Below, piece after piece: positions 9,573-19,260 of a stretch of DNA of 64,000 bases. Each line of letters begins with the position of its first letter. The first letter of the stretch is position 1. Origin of the DNA: G963665215 sp963665215 (GTDB taxonomy: Bacteria; Chloroflexota; Dehalococcoidia; Lucifugimonadales; CAUZJF01). The stretch spans positions 135,005 through 199,004 of the forward strand of contig CAXXWW010000011.1 in NCBI GenBank assembly GCA_963665215.2, written 5' to 3'. The notes below the pieces were generated by a model. It searched no databases and was not told the origin of the DNA. It saw nothing but the letters and a program-made list of their open reading frames with translations. The position numbers were made by a program, and so were the translations under genes.

Positions 9573-10043
9573 GGAACGTCCCTTGCTTCTACTTGATTTG
9601 AGTGTACCATCTGACAGGGAAGGTGCCAAGGCGGAGCGGCACCAGGGAGAGCTGTTCCCCCAAGTGGGCTTCATCGTCACCAACATGTCCGCTGACCCCG
9701 AGGGGGTAGTCCATTTGTACGATGGCCGAGTACTGCCGAACTGGGGATTAAAGAGGGTAAGTAGGCCCTGCACTGGACCCGGCTGTCCTGCAATCGGTTG
9801 GTATCCAACCAGGTGACGCCCGCAATTTGATATGGGAAATTCCCGATTGAATTGTTAAGATAAGACCCGTGTGAGGGTCAGGTGGCGCGGGTATGTCGGA
9901 GGCCCGATGTTTCCAGGTAGGACCGTTCCGTTCCAGACTGCACCATGCTGGTTACTGGAGACCACGCCATACCCGCCGACGAAAAATATGCGCCCGCACA
10001 TGAGCTCTCAATGCTGCTGGTACGGCGCAAGAGGAGGCGGGCG
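9573..10043. other. intergenic region with short palindromes
   Basis: No convincing gene is seen in these 470 bases between PAC2 and the small membrane protein. Two symmetric sites stand out: GGTTGGTATCCAACC near 9796-9810, and an 11-base palindrome GGGAAATTCCC at 9834-9844. The second lies in an AT-richer patch that could contain a promoter for the rightward genes. Confidence 0.35.
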
Positions 10044-10253
10044 ATGCGGCCGAATAATCTGGGTCTGTTCGTAACGAAACTGGTTGGTACTCTAGTCGTA
10101 CCGCTCATCGCCGGCGCTATTCTGCTGATAGTGCTCCAGCGAAACGGTAATGTTGACGGAACGCCCGTAATCGTGGGCATCACGGTAGCGTTGGCAGCCG
10201 GGGGTGTGTTGCTGGGAGCAGTCCACTTCGTACTGATGCTGCGAAAGATGTGA
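10044..10253 (+). CDS. small membrane protein, two predicted transmembrane helices
   Basis: The ATG at 10044 follows GAGGAGG at 6 bases and gives 69 residues. Two hydrophobic helices, LVGTLVVPLIAGAILLIVL and PVIVGITVALAAGGVLLGAV, are separated by a short polar loop and followed by a basic tail ending LRKM. An upstream in-frame start at 9945 is possible but lacks a comparable ribosome site. I do not recognise the family. Confidence 0.6.
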   Translation: MRPNNLGLFVTKLVGTLVVPLIAGAILLIVLQRNGNVDGTPVIVGITVALAAGGVLLGAVHFVLMLRKM

Positions 10254-10447
10254 ACTATCGGCATTAAGAGTGGCCATCCTCTGTGGAATGCCGACTTAGC
10301 TCGCTCACCGAGTTTTTCCGACAGTCTGAAGAATCAATCTCGTCTCCGCTGACTTCGCCTGGAGGGTTGCAGGGGTCGTCTCCTCGTCCCCTCGCGGTGT
10401 TGGGGCCGCAGGGTGGTTGGACCGGCAATTGAAGCCAGGAGTTGAGG

Positions 10448-12028
10448 ATGTTCGACGTCGTCATTGCAGGTGGAACGGTCGTCGACGGCTCTGGTTCCGC
10501 CGGCTACCGCGCCGACGTTGGCATAGCCGGGGAAAAGATCGAGGCGATAGGCGATCTCGCCGCCTACGAGGCACGGCGCGTCGTCGACGCAAGGGGGCTG
10601 GCGGTGTCGCCCGGCTTCATCGACACCCACACGCACTCGGAGGGCGCCCTCTTGGTGGACCCCCAGCACGCCAACGGCCTCCGCCAGGGCATAACCACCG
10701 AGTTCCCGGGCATCGACGGCATGTCCTACGCTCCCCTTTCCTCGGCCAACTACCTCCTCTACCGGCGCTGGCTCGGCGGCCTCCTGGGCGAGCCGCCGAA
10801 AGACCTGGACATGAGCACCGTAGCCGACTTTCGCTCCCACTATCATCGAAAGGTGTCCATCAACACGGCCTACCTTGTGCCCAACGGGACCGTTCGCCTG
10901 GAGGCCGTGGGATTCCGGGACGTCCCGCTCCGCGGGGACTCCCTGGAGAAGGCCAAGCGACTCATTTTCGAGGGCATCGAGCAGGGCGCAATCGGCTATT
11001 CCACCGGCTCCAGCTACTATCCGGGTCCTTGGAGCACCACCGATGAGCTGATCGAGCTTTGTAAGACTGTGCACCGAGCGGGCGGGATATATATGACCGA
11101 GCCGCGCAGGGCGAACGCAGACCGGGCCTACGGGGGAGGCGGGGTGCCGGAGGCGCTGGAGATCGCGCGAAGGTCCGGCGTCAGGATTCATTTCGCCCAC
11201 TACCGCACGGCCGCCGAGACGGCGGGGGGCGTCGCGAAGCTCATGGAAGAGATCGACCAGGCGAAGGCTGATGGCGTGGACGTTAGCCTGGATATCTACC
11301 CCTACCCGACGGGAAGCACGATACCCGTCAGCTTCCTGCCGAGCTATGCACAGGACGGCGGCCCTGACGCAATCATCCGACGCCTAAGGGACCCCGTCGA
11401 GCGCCGTAAGATCAGCGACTACCTTGACAACGAGCTGGACAGGCCGCTGGACGAGACGGTGTTCTCCTATCTACCCAGAAACAGCCATCTGGAGGGGATG
11501 AGCCTTTCGGACCTCGCCACGGAGAGAGGAGAATCTATGGGGGAGGTCCTGTGCGATCTTCTGCTGAAGGAAGACCTGAAGGTCGGATACTGGGCATCGC
11601 CGCCTGACAGCGTCGCGCTGTGGCGCCAGGTGAGCCGCGACTCGCTGGAGCTCCTGGCCCGGCCGGACTACATGGCTTGCAGCGACATAACGCCCGCAGG
11701 CAGCCTGCCCCATCCCCGCTGCTACGGGGCCTTTCCCAGATTTCTGGGCCGCCTGCGCCGCGAGTTTGGAGTGCTCAGCCTGGAGAAGATGGTCCAGCGA
11801 ATGACCGACAACCCCGCGCGGCGCTTTGGCCTGGACAAGCGAGGGCGCATCGAGAGGGGGTATTACGCGGACATTGTGGTATTTGACCCAGAGGGGGTAA
11901 TCGACACCGCCACATACGACGACCCGCGCCGGTTTCCCATTGGCATTCCATTCGTGCTGGTCAACGGCCAGGTCGCCGTGGACCATGACCGATGCACAGG
12001 GGTGCTGGCGGGTCAGGCCGTGCCCTAG
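10448..12028 (+). CDS. N-acyl-D-amino-acid deacylase-like amidohydrolase
   Basis: This 526-residue metal-dependent amidohydrolase is of the D-aminoacylase type. FDVVIAGGTVVDGSG and a DVGIAGEKIEAIG beta-sandwich precede the metal site PGFIDTHTHSEG (HxH). Later motifs include IGYSTGSSYYPG, IHFAHYRT with metal-ligand His, CSDITPAGSLPHPRCYGAFPR with the catalytic Asp region, and the closing RGRIERGYYADIVVFDPE. The start is the ATG with GGAG 7 bases upstream; a TTG at 10442 is too close to that site. The likely reaction is hydrolysis of N-acyl D-amino acids or related amides. The true substrate cannot be read from the sequence. Confidence 0.85.
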   Translation: MFDVVIAGGTVVDGSGSAGYRADVGIAGEKIEAIGDLAAYEARRVVDARGLAVSPGFIDTHTHSEGALLVDPQHANGLRQGITTEFPGIDGMSYAPLSSANYLLYRRWLGGLLGEPPKDLDMSTVADFRSHYHRKVSINTAYLVPNGTVRLEAVGFRDVPLRGDSLEKAKRLIFEGIEQGAIGYSTGSSYYPGPWSTTDELIELCKTVHRAGGIYMTEPRRANADRAYGGGGVPEALEIARRSGVRIHFAHYRTAAETAGGVAKLMEEIDQAKADGVDVSLDIYPYPTGSTIPVSFLPSYAQDGGPDAIIRRLRDPVERRKISDYLDNELDRPLDETVFSYLPRNSHLEGMSLSDLATERGESMGEVLCDLLLKEDLKVGYWASPPDSVALWRQVSRDSLELLARPDYMACSDITPAGSLPHPRCYGAFPRFLGRLRREFGVLSLEKMVQRMTDNPARRFGLDKRGRIERGYYADIVVFDPEGVIDTATYDDPRRFPIGIPFVLVNGQVAVDHDRCTGVLAGQAVP

Positions 12029-12034
12029 CGGGCT

Positions 12035-13063
12035 CTAGCCGCTGCGAACGCCCTCCACCAACTCGCTCATGATGGCGGAAAGGAGCTTGACACTGGAGAT
12101 GGTCTTGAAGTACTCCATGCGGGTCGGACCGATGGCGCCCAACGCGCCGACGGCCTCACCCGGTATTCCGTACTGGGTTACGACTACGCTCAGAGGCCAA
12201 AGGACGTCGCCGTGGTGCTCTCTGCCGATGACGACCCTTAACACGCCCACCTCAGGGGTCTCATCCAGTATCGCCTGGACCAGGCTTCCGTCCTCCACGC
12301 CCTCCACCACGGCACGGGCTTGGTCGCCTTTAGAGAACTCGGGCTGGGCCAAGAGGTTTCGGAGGCCATCCACGTAGTGCTCGCTGAAGGCGCCGCGGTC
12401 CTCCTCACTCAGGATGAGGACGGTCGCGTCCACCATCTTCTCTTCCAGCGGGGTGTGGATAACGGGCTCGATCGCCCCGATCTCACGCCGAGTGAGCCCA
12501 ACCAGCTGATGCTTGACCCTGCTGGCCGACATCTCAAGCTCATCCGGATAGACCGGCTCATCTAGGCGGATGAGATGCTTTCTCAGCCTGGCCTGCTCGA
12601 CCACCACGATCAGCATCGCAAGGAACTCCTGGAGGTAGACCATCTCCAGATGCTTTACCCGCGACTCCGCCGCCTTGGGGAAGGTAGCTATGGCGAGATT
12701 GCCCACTAGCTGCGCCAGGACCTCCGCGGCGACGCCCGCCCAGGAGTCGATGTCCTCCTCTGCGTCGAGCACCTGCCTGCGCACCGACGATCGAACGCTG
12801 GAGGCGATCTGGTCCGTCTCCAGCTCGACGAGAGACTCGACATACAGCCGGTAGCCCCTGTCCAGGGGAACGCTCCCGGCCGAAAGGTGAGGTCGCGAAA
12901 TGTAGCCCTCGTCCTCCAGATGGGCGACCTCGCTCCGAATAGTCGCCGCACTCACACCGACTCCATGCCTGCGCGCGATAGACTCAGAGGCAATAGGCGA
13001 CGCCGTCTGGATGTAGTCACCCACAATAAGATTGAGAATGCTTCTTTGCCGCCCGGTTATCAT
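12035..13063 (-). CDS. hrcA: heat-inducible transcription repressor HrcA
   Basis: This is a 342-residue protein. The N-terminal winged helix, MITGRQRSILNLIVGDYI followed by TASPIASESIARRHGVGVSAA and IRSEVAHLEDEGYI, is typical of HrcA. The central GAF-like domain contains HLEMVYLQEFLAMLIVVV, and the C terminus reads GVLRVVIGREH through SVVVTQYGIPG to GPTRMEYFKTIS. HrcA binds CIRCE and represses groE. It lies downstream of groEL on the same strand but behind a strong terminator, with its own promoter at 13109-13137. Confidence 0.95.
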   Translation of the reverse strand: MITGRQRSILNLIVGDYIQTASPIASESIARRHGVGVSAATIRSEVAHLEDEGYISRPHLSAGSVPLDRGYRLYVESLVELETDQIASSVRSSVRRQVLDAEEDIDSWAGVAAEVLAQLVGNLAIATFPKAAESRVKHLEMVYLQEFLAMLIVVVEQARLRKHLIRLDEPVYPDELEMSASRVKHQLVGLTRREIGAIEPVIHTPLEEKMVDATVLILSEEDRGAFSEHYVDGLRNLLAQPEFSKGDQARAVVEGVEDGSLVQAILDETPEVGVLRVVIGREHHGDVLWPLSVVVTQYGIPGEAVGALGAIGPTRMEYFKTISSVKLLSAIMSELVEGVRSG

Positions 13064-13108
13064 GGATACCCCATGCAGAACGAGTAGCTATGCCGGCTCC
13101 ATATTTTG

Positions 13109-13137
13109 AATCTAGCACCCTGGTCCGGGCGCGTCAA
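13109..13137 (-). promoter_or_regulatory. promoter of hrcA
   Basis: Read on the minus strand, TTGACG (13137-13132), a 17-base spacer and TAGATT (13114-13109) stand 45 bases before the hrcA start. The sequence over the -10 reads GGTGCTAG, which resembles one CIRCE half-site, but the second half is not visible. Confidence 0.6.
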
Positions 13138-13294
13138 GCAAGCCCAGCGCCACATTTCAGTGGTCGATCCTCGGCGGAGTTGGGTTAAACCACCAGAGTC
13201 TAATGCAAACCCCCAGGGGGCTGCGTTTGGCCCTCCGCTCCTCTGCCGGACCGCCAAGTCAGCGAGGCACGGCCCAAAGGCGCAGAGAAGCCTA

Positions 13295-13331
13295 AACAGA
13301 GAGGGCCCCGGCTGCCGGGGCCCTCTCTGTT
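13295..13331. terminator. strong hairpin terminator between groEL and hrcA
   Basis: A perfect 17-base-pair stem (AACAGAGAGGGCCCCGG paired with its complement) closes a 3-base CTG loop. It sits 25 bases after the groEL stop. It is symmetric, and the T-run is short on both sides, so it may work in either direction. Confidence 0.8.
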
Positions 13332-13355
13332 ATCATCTCAATAACCGCGTGCCGC

Positions 13356-14966
<1,611 letters not shown>

Positions 14967-15054
14967 TAACGTCCTCCTCCTAGCTGTGCTATCGCACGAA
15001 AATCATACGTGGTAGACATCGGGAAGGCCCTCGAGGGCCGAGCGACTGGAGAAG

Positions 15055-15360
15055 CTACTTCTTGAAAAGGACATCGTCTTCGCGCAGCACCATATACTCG
15101 GTATCCCCCTCCTTGTACTCGGTGCCACCGTACTTCGAGTAGACCACGGTGTCCCCTACCGCGACCTCCATCGGTATCCTTTTGCCCTCATCGGTGAGCT
15201 TGCCAGGGCCTGCGGCGACCACCTTGCCTTCCTGGGGCTTCTCCTTGGCGGTGTCGGGAATATATATGCCGCCCGAGCTCACCTGAGTTTCATCTTCAGA
15301 GGGCTCCACTACGATCCGGTTACCCAACGGCTTGAACGAGAGCTTGGTTTTCGTTGCCAA
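15055..15360 (-). CDS. groS: co-chaperonin GroES (TTG start)
   Basis: This 101-residue protein has FKPLGNRIVVEPSEDET, a mobile loop SSGGIYIPDTAKEKPQEGK, and GDTVVYSKYGGTEYKEGD as in GroES. The first codon is TTG, placed after GGGAGGAGG, and no in-frame ATG is available near it. It is the first gene of the groES-groEL operon and lies directly behind promoter and CIRCE. It caps the GroEL ring. Confidence 0.96.
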   Translation of the reverse strand: MATKTKLSFKPLGNRIVVEPSEDETQVSSGGIYIPDTAKEKPQEGKVVAAGPGKLTDEGKRIPMEVAVGDTVVYSKYGGTEYKEGDTEYMVLREDDVLFKK

Positions 15361-15405
15361 CTTGACGGTCCTCCTCCCTTGATGCTGAGTCCTGTATATC
15401 GAGCA

Positions 15406-15432
15406 TTAGCAGTCTGGGGTTGCGACTGCTAG
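15406..15432 (-). promoter_or_regulatory. CIRCE operator (variant) of groES-groEL
   Basis: TTAGCAGTC, 9 bases, then GACTGCTAG. The usual CIRCE is TTAGCACTC-N9-GAGTGCTAA. Here the seventh position is changed in both arms (C to G and its complement), so the inverted repeat is kept. It lies directly downstream of the -10 box, the normal place for HrcA repression. Confidence 0.85.
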
Positions 15433-15437
15433 CAGAC

Positions 15438-15466
15438 AGTGTAGAGCATACATAAACTCTCGTCAA
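15438..15466 (-). promoter_or_regulatory. sigma-70-type promoter of groES-groEL
   Basis: On the minus strand, TTGACG (15466-15461), a 17-base spacer and TACACT (15443-15438) lead directly into the CIRCE operator. Confidence 0.75.
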
Positions 15467-15641
15467 CAGGTGACGTTCACGCGGGCGGGAGATCAGCCCG
15501 GGGGCTGCTACGGAGATCAGGCATCAGACCCGCCACTAGGCCGTAACTCACTGGGCTAGACTGCCCCCAGGGGCTACTGTGCTACAATCGAGACCCTATT
15601 TTGAGGAGGGTGTGGAGACCGGTCTTCGGGAGGGTGCAGCC

Positions 15642-16631
15642 GTGCTTGCTGTCGGACTGATTGGCGCGGGCGGGGTGGCAAGAAGTCACCTCTTCGCATG
15701 GCTAAAGCGAGACAACGCCAAGATTGTCGGCGTGGCCGATGTCGACCCCAAGAGGGCGGCGGAATTTGCCGCCGCCGCCGGAATAGAGCGCTGGACAGCC
15801 GACTACTCCGAGTTGCTTGGATGGGACGGCATCGACGCGGTCGATGTCTGCACCACAGAGGCCACCCACGGGCGGATTGCGTCCGAAGCCGCAGATGCTG
15901 GTAAACACGTCCTGGTCGAGAAGCCCATCGCGACCACCCTCGAGGACGCCGACAAGATCATCGAGGCGGCGAGCAGGAACGGAGTGCAGCTAATGGTGGC
16001 TCACTCCCACCACTTCTTCGACTACAGCGTCACCGCCAAGGCAGCCATCGATTCCGGAGAGATTGGCACCCCGATTTACATGCGCTTCAGCTCGGGCGGT
16101 GGCTTTTGGCGGCAGGACTGGACCGGCAATCGCATCAGCCCGGGCGATACCGGCGGCAACGTCCTGACCAACGGCGTGGATGTCACCGACCTGTGCAACT
16201 GGTGGATGGACGCCCGTCCCGTCTCAGTCTACGCCCAGGCCCGCAACCTCACGTCGTCATACCTGGAGATGAACGATTACTTTATGATCACGATCAAGTA
16301 CGACAACGGCGCCATCGCCGCCACCGATTTGAGCCGCGCCAACGTGCCGCGCTCTAACCAGTTCAGCTCCATCACCGTGCTGGGGAGCGAGGGCGAGATC
16401 ACCACAGGCACCCAGTACGACAGCCAGTGGCTCTACAGCGACGCCGGACTCGAATTCATCAGGCTCGATTACCAGCACGGCTTCGACCGGGAGATTCGCG
16501 AGTTCGCGTCGTCGGTCCTGGAAGGCAGAGCGCCCCCGGTGACCGGAGAGCAGGGACGCGTGGCACTGGAGATGTGCCTGGCTGCCGAGCGATCTATTCG
16601 CAGCGGCGAGGTAGTGGACATGGGAAGCTGA
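15642..16631 (+). CDS. Gfo/Idh/MocA-family oxidoreductase
   Basis: The preferred start is the GTG at 15642, which follows CGGGAGGG and opens directly with the Rossmann strand AVGLIGAGGVARSHLF, giving 329 residues. An upstream ATG at 15579 would add 21 unlikely residues. Further family marks are HVLVEKPIATTLEDAD (the EKP catalytic Lys) and a C-terminal substrate domain with GNVLTNGVDVTDLCNWWMD. Enzymes of this group oxidise or reduce sugars, inositols or related alcohols with NAD(P). It is followed 2 bases later by a second member of the family, so the two probably act in one pathway. Confidence 0.85.
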   Translation: MLAVGLIGAGGVARSHLFAWLKRDNAKIVGVADVDPKRAAEFAAAAGIERWTADYSELLGWDGIDAVDVCTTEATHGRIASEAADAGKHVLVEKPIATTLEDADKIIEAASRNGVQLMVAHSHHFFDYSVTAKAAIDSGEIGTPIYMRFSSGGGFWRQDWTGNRISPGDTGGNVLTNGVDVTDLCNWWMDARPVSVYAQARNLTSSYLEMNDYFMITIKYDNGAIAATDLSRANVPRSNQFSSITVLGSEGEITTGTQYDSQWLYSDAGLEFIRLDYQHGFDREIREFASSVLEGRAPPVTGEQGRVALEMCLAAERSIRSGEVVDMGS

Positions 16632-16633
16632 CC

Positions 16634-17677
16634 ATGGCAAACGATAAGCTCAGCGTCGCGGTCCTCAGCATGAGCGGCATGAACAGCGTGTTCGCCGAGA
16701 CCTTCTTTAAGAACCCCAGGGTCGAGGTGGTGGCGGTCACGGCTGAAGCCGGCCACGTCCATGGCCACGCGCTCCCTCCACGAGAGGAGCCCGCCGGCGA
16801 GATCCGGCGGCGCAACCTCGAAGCGGCGCAGAGGTTCGGCGTCCCTTACGTCGAGCAGCTTGACGACGTGCTGGGACGCTCCGACGTTCAGGCCATCACC
16901 TTCTCCAGTCCCTACGATCGTCGCGTCGCCCTCGTGGAAAAGATGGCCGCAGCCGGCAAGCACATCTTCGCCGACAAGCCCCTAACGGACAACCTGCCCG
17001 ACGCGGATGCCGTCGTCGAATCGGTAGCGCGCCACGGCGTCAAGCTCATGGTCGGCCACAACTACCGGTTCAATTCGGCCATCGTCCAGGCTCGGGAGGC
17101 GCTCCAGAGCGGCGAAGTTGGCTTGACCTGGGCCATCCACAGCGAGTTTCTTGTCCACGGAGGGACGCGAGTCGCCCCCGTCGGAGAGCTCAGGAACCAC
17201 GCCATGTATCCCCTCGACGCAATGCTATATCTGGTCCCCAGCAGACCCCAGACGGTCTACGCCATCAGCGGCTCGTTTTTCTTCGAGGACGCCAAAATCA
17301 ACCGGCTGGAGGACCTGGCCTTCATAACGATGAACCTGGAGTACGGCGTCATCGCGTCGACCTCCGTGGGCCGCACGCCCATCAAACAACCCAACCCCCA
17401 CGGTGCCCATACGATCCGCATCATGGGGACTCACGGGATGCTCGTCCTTGATACCAACCGGCCCGCGTGGGCCTCCTACGGCAAGTCGGGCGTAAAGGCG
17501 CTGAAGTTCGGTAGTAACCCTATCTACGATACCATCGACCACTTCGTCGACAGCGTCCTGAAGGACGAGGAGCCCATGTGCGGGCCGAAGGACGCTCGGG
17601 ACACCCTGGAGATTACCCTCGCTGCCCTCCAGTCGGCGAAAGAGAACAAGGTAGTGAGGCTACCACTGGCTCGCTAG
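16634..17677 (+). CDS. Gfo/Idh/MocA-family oxidoreductase, second gene of the pair
   Basis: This is a 347-residue protein beginning at the ATG 2 bases after its neighbour. It keeps HIFADKPLTDNLPDAD (Lys of the EKP-type motif, here DKP), KLMVGHNYRFNSAIVQ and a C-terminal DHFVDSVLKDEEP. The N-terminal nucleotide loop is unusual, SVAVLSMSGMNSVFAE, without the normal GxGxxG, so cofactor binding may differ. Tight coupling to the gene before it points to a shared sugar or polyol pathway. The substrate is unknown. Confidence 0.8.
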   Translation: MANDKLSVAVLSMSGMNSVFAETFFKNPRVEVVAVTAEAGHVHGHALPPREEPAGEIRRRNLEAAQRFGVPYVEQLDDVLGRSDVQAITFSSPYDRRVALVEKMAAAGKHIFADKPLTDNLPDADAVVESVARHGVKLMVGHNYRFNSAIVQAREALQSGEVGLTWAIHSEFLVHGGTRVAPVGELRNHAMYPLDAMLYLVPSRPQTVYAISGSFFFEDAKINRLEDLAFITMNLEYGVIASTSVGRTPIKQPNPHGAHTIRIMGTHGMLVLDTNRPAWASYGKSGVKALKFGSNPIYDTIDHFVDSVLKDEEPMCGPKDARDTLEITLAALQSAKENKVVRLPLAR

Positions 17678-17690
17678 TGCCCTGTCCCCG

Positions 17691-17945
17691 TTGGAATGGA
17701 CGGTTGACGCGATTGGTCACTCTCATGGCAGGGCACCTGCCAGTCCGGTGGTTGGGGACTCCCCAGTCTACGCCATCGGTCCTGTAAGACCGAACAGCGG
17801 CTCCAGCGGAGGCCTCAAGATTGACCCGAACGCGCGGATCGGACCGGGCTGGCACGAGTCTGCGGGGATCGACGTTGAGAGCAGGGCAATTCCTAACCTG
17901 CATGCCGCAGGGATTAAAAACCCGTGCTCAGCGCCAATCAGGTGA
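17691..17945 (+). pseudogene. C-terminal fragment of an FAD-dependent fumarate-reductase-like dehydrogenase
   Basis: The frame reads SPVYAIGPVRPNSGSSGGL, then KIDPNARI and later DVESRAIPNLHAAGI. This is the C-terminal FAD-binding pattern (GGLKID-x-A...PIPGLYAAG) of fumarate reductase or ketosteroid-dehydrogenase flavoproteins. Between NARI and DVES lie about 10 foreign residues whose DNA (ggaccgggctggcacgag onward) matches the left subterminal part of the IS1380 elements. The N-terminal bulk of the enzyme is missing. It is one piece of a mosaic of fragments up to 18837. Confidence 0.45.
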
Positions 17946-18057
17946 CCGTGTGGCACGCCCTTCAGCTCATCGGGCGCGAGCCCTTGTAGCCGACGGACGC
18001 GGCTCCCCTTTCGCCAGACAGGCTGCCGCCTCCTAATAGCGGCGTAGACGTGAGGAC

Positions 18058-18322
18058 CCGCGTCTCCCGCAGGAAGTGGGCGGCGCCGCGGGCGGTGTTT
18101 CGCGCAGCCGGGACATCAGCACGTCTCCGGTGCCGGCGGCGATGGCCAGCAGCGGGTGGTAGCCCCGCTTGCCGGTATAGCCGTGGTGGCGCGCTCCCTC
18201 CTTGGCCAGTCCGTAGGTCTCGCAGATGGTGGAGTCCAGGTCAATGGTCAGGGGCCCGTCGCCTGCCAAGCCCGGGCCAGCAACTGGTTCGAAAGATGCG
18301 CAGGAAGGTGCCCAGATGGCGC
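18058..18322 (-). mobile_element. decayed internal fragment of the IS1380-family element
   Basis: The minus strand still encodes GPLTIDLDSTICETYGLAKE followed by ARHHGYTGKRGYHPLLAIAAG and TGDVLMSRLRE, identical to the middle of the intact transposases. At least four short internal deletions are visible against the full copies, for example after ggcggtgtt and after gggcccgtcg. Neither inverted repeat is complete. This is an old or recombined copy, not a functional one. Confidence 0.8.
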
Positions 18323-18837
18323 CTTCGCTTGAGAAGCGCGGAGTGCGCTGCGTGGCGGAGCTTCTGGCTGAGAGAGCGCCCAAGACCTGCGAGGCAATGT
18401 GGAGGTCCACGGATTCGGGGTAAGACCGAACAGCGGCTCCAGCGGAGGCCTCAAGATTGCCCCTCGGCGGCCAGGCCTACCACGCCAAGTACGCCAGCAA
18501 CGAGGTCTACTGCCTGGTGCCGCCCTTCGCCGAGTTGGACCCGGGCCGGGAGAACTCCACCATCGCCCCCGCAGCGGGCGACGTCGTCTATTTCCGGTTC
18601 CCGCCCGGCCACGTGAAACACCCTGAGCTGGCCGAAACGGCCGACCGGGTCGGCATGGTAGACCTGGCGCTCTTCTACGCGCCCAACAACCTGTTACTGG
18701 ACCCGGCGACGGGATTCGTTCCGGGCAACGTCTTCGCGCGGATCACCGAAAACTTTGAGGCGATGGCGGCGGCGTGCGACAGCATCTGGCGCGAGGGGTT
18801 CCTGAACGAACGGCTTGTCTACAGTCGGCTGGAGTAA
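18323..18837 (+). pseudogene. DUF3830-family protein, interrupted
   Basis: The N-terminal part, KRGVRCVAELLAERAPKTCE then AMWRS, and the C-terminal part, LPLGGQAYHAKYASNEVYCL through PAAGDVVYFRFPPGH to AMAAACDSIWREGF, together match a DUF3830 (cyclophilin-like fold) protein. They are separated at about 18409-18457 by an IS1380-like end and the 40-bp repeat, and the first part stops at TAA. The 3' part from a TTG at 18457 is open for 126 residues. The function of the family is not established. Confidence 0.6.
18420..18459 (+). repeat. 40-bp direct repeat of 17784-17823
   Basis: The 40 bases gtaagaccgaacagcggctc... occur exactly twice, 636 bases apart. In the first copy they are coding sequence of the FAD-enzyme fragment (VRPNSGSSGGLKI). 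In the second they interrupt a DUF3830 gene directly after an IS1380-like terminus (ggattcggg). The arrangement suggests recombination between insertion alleles, or an assembly chimera. Confidence 0.7.
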
Positions 18838-19260
18838 ACCGGCCTAGACAAACGTCCCTTCCTCTGCGGCAGCGGGGGAAGGCAGTATGGGGTAGAGCGC
18901 CCGCCCAAAATCGAGAGACGGTCTAGGAATACATTCCTCCGAAAGCCGCTGAGCGATGTGGACACAGCACCGTGCCTCTGGGACAGTATAGTCCTAGGGG
19001 GAGTACCCGAGGTCCTTGGCTTTCCCAAAGTCCCGCTCTGCTTCTATTGACTTACCGATGACCCCGTAAACCGCACCCCTGAGGTAGTAGGCCTCAGCGT
19101 ATTGGGGGTTTAGGCGGATGGCCTCGTCATAGTCCTCAATCGCAAGTTCGTACTGGCCCAGCTTGCGATGCGCAACACCCCTGTTGTAGTAGGCTTCGGC
19201 CTGTGGGTTGAGCCTGATGGCCTCATTTAAGGCCTGAATAGCACGCTCGTACAGGTTAAG

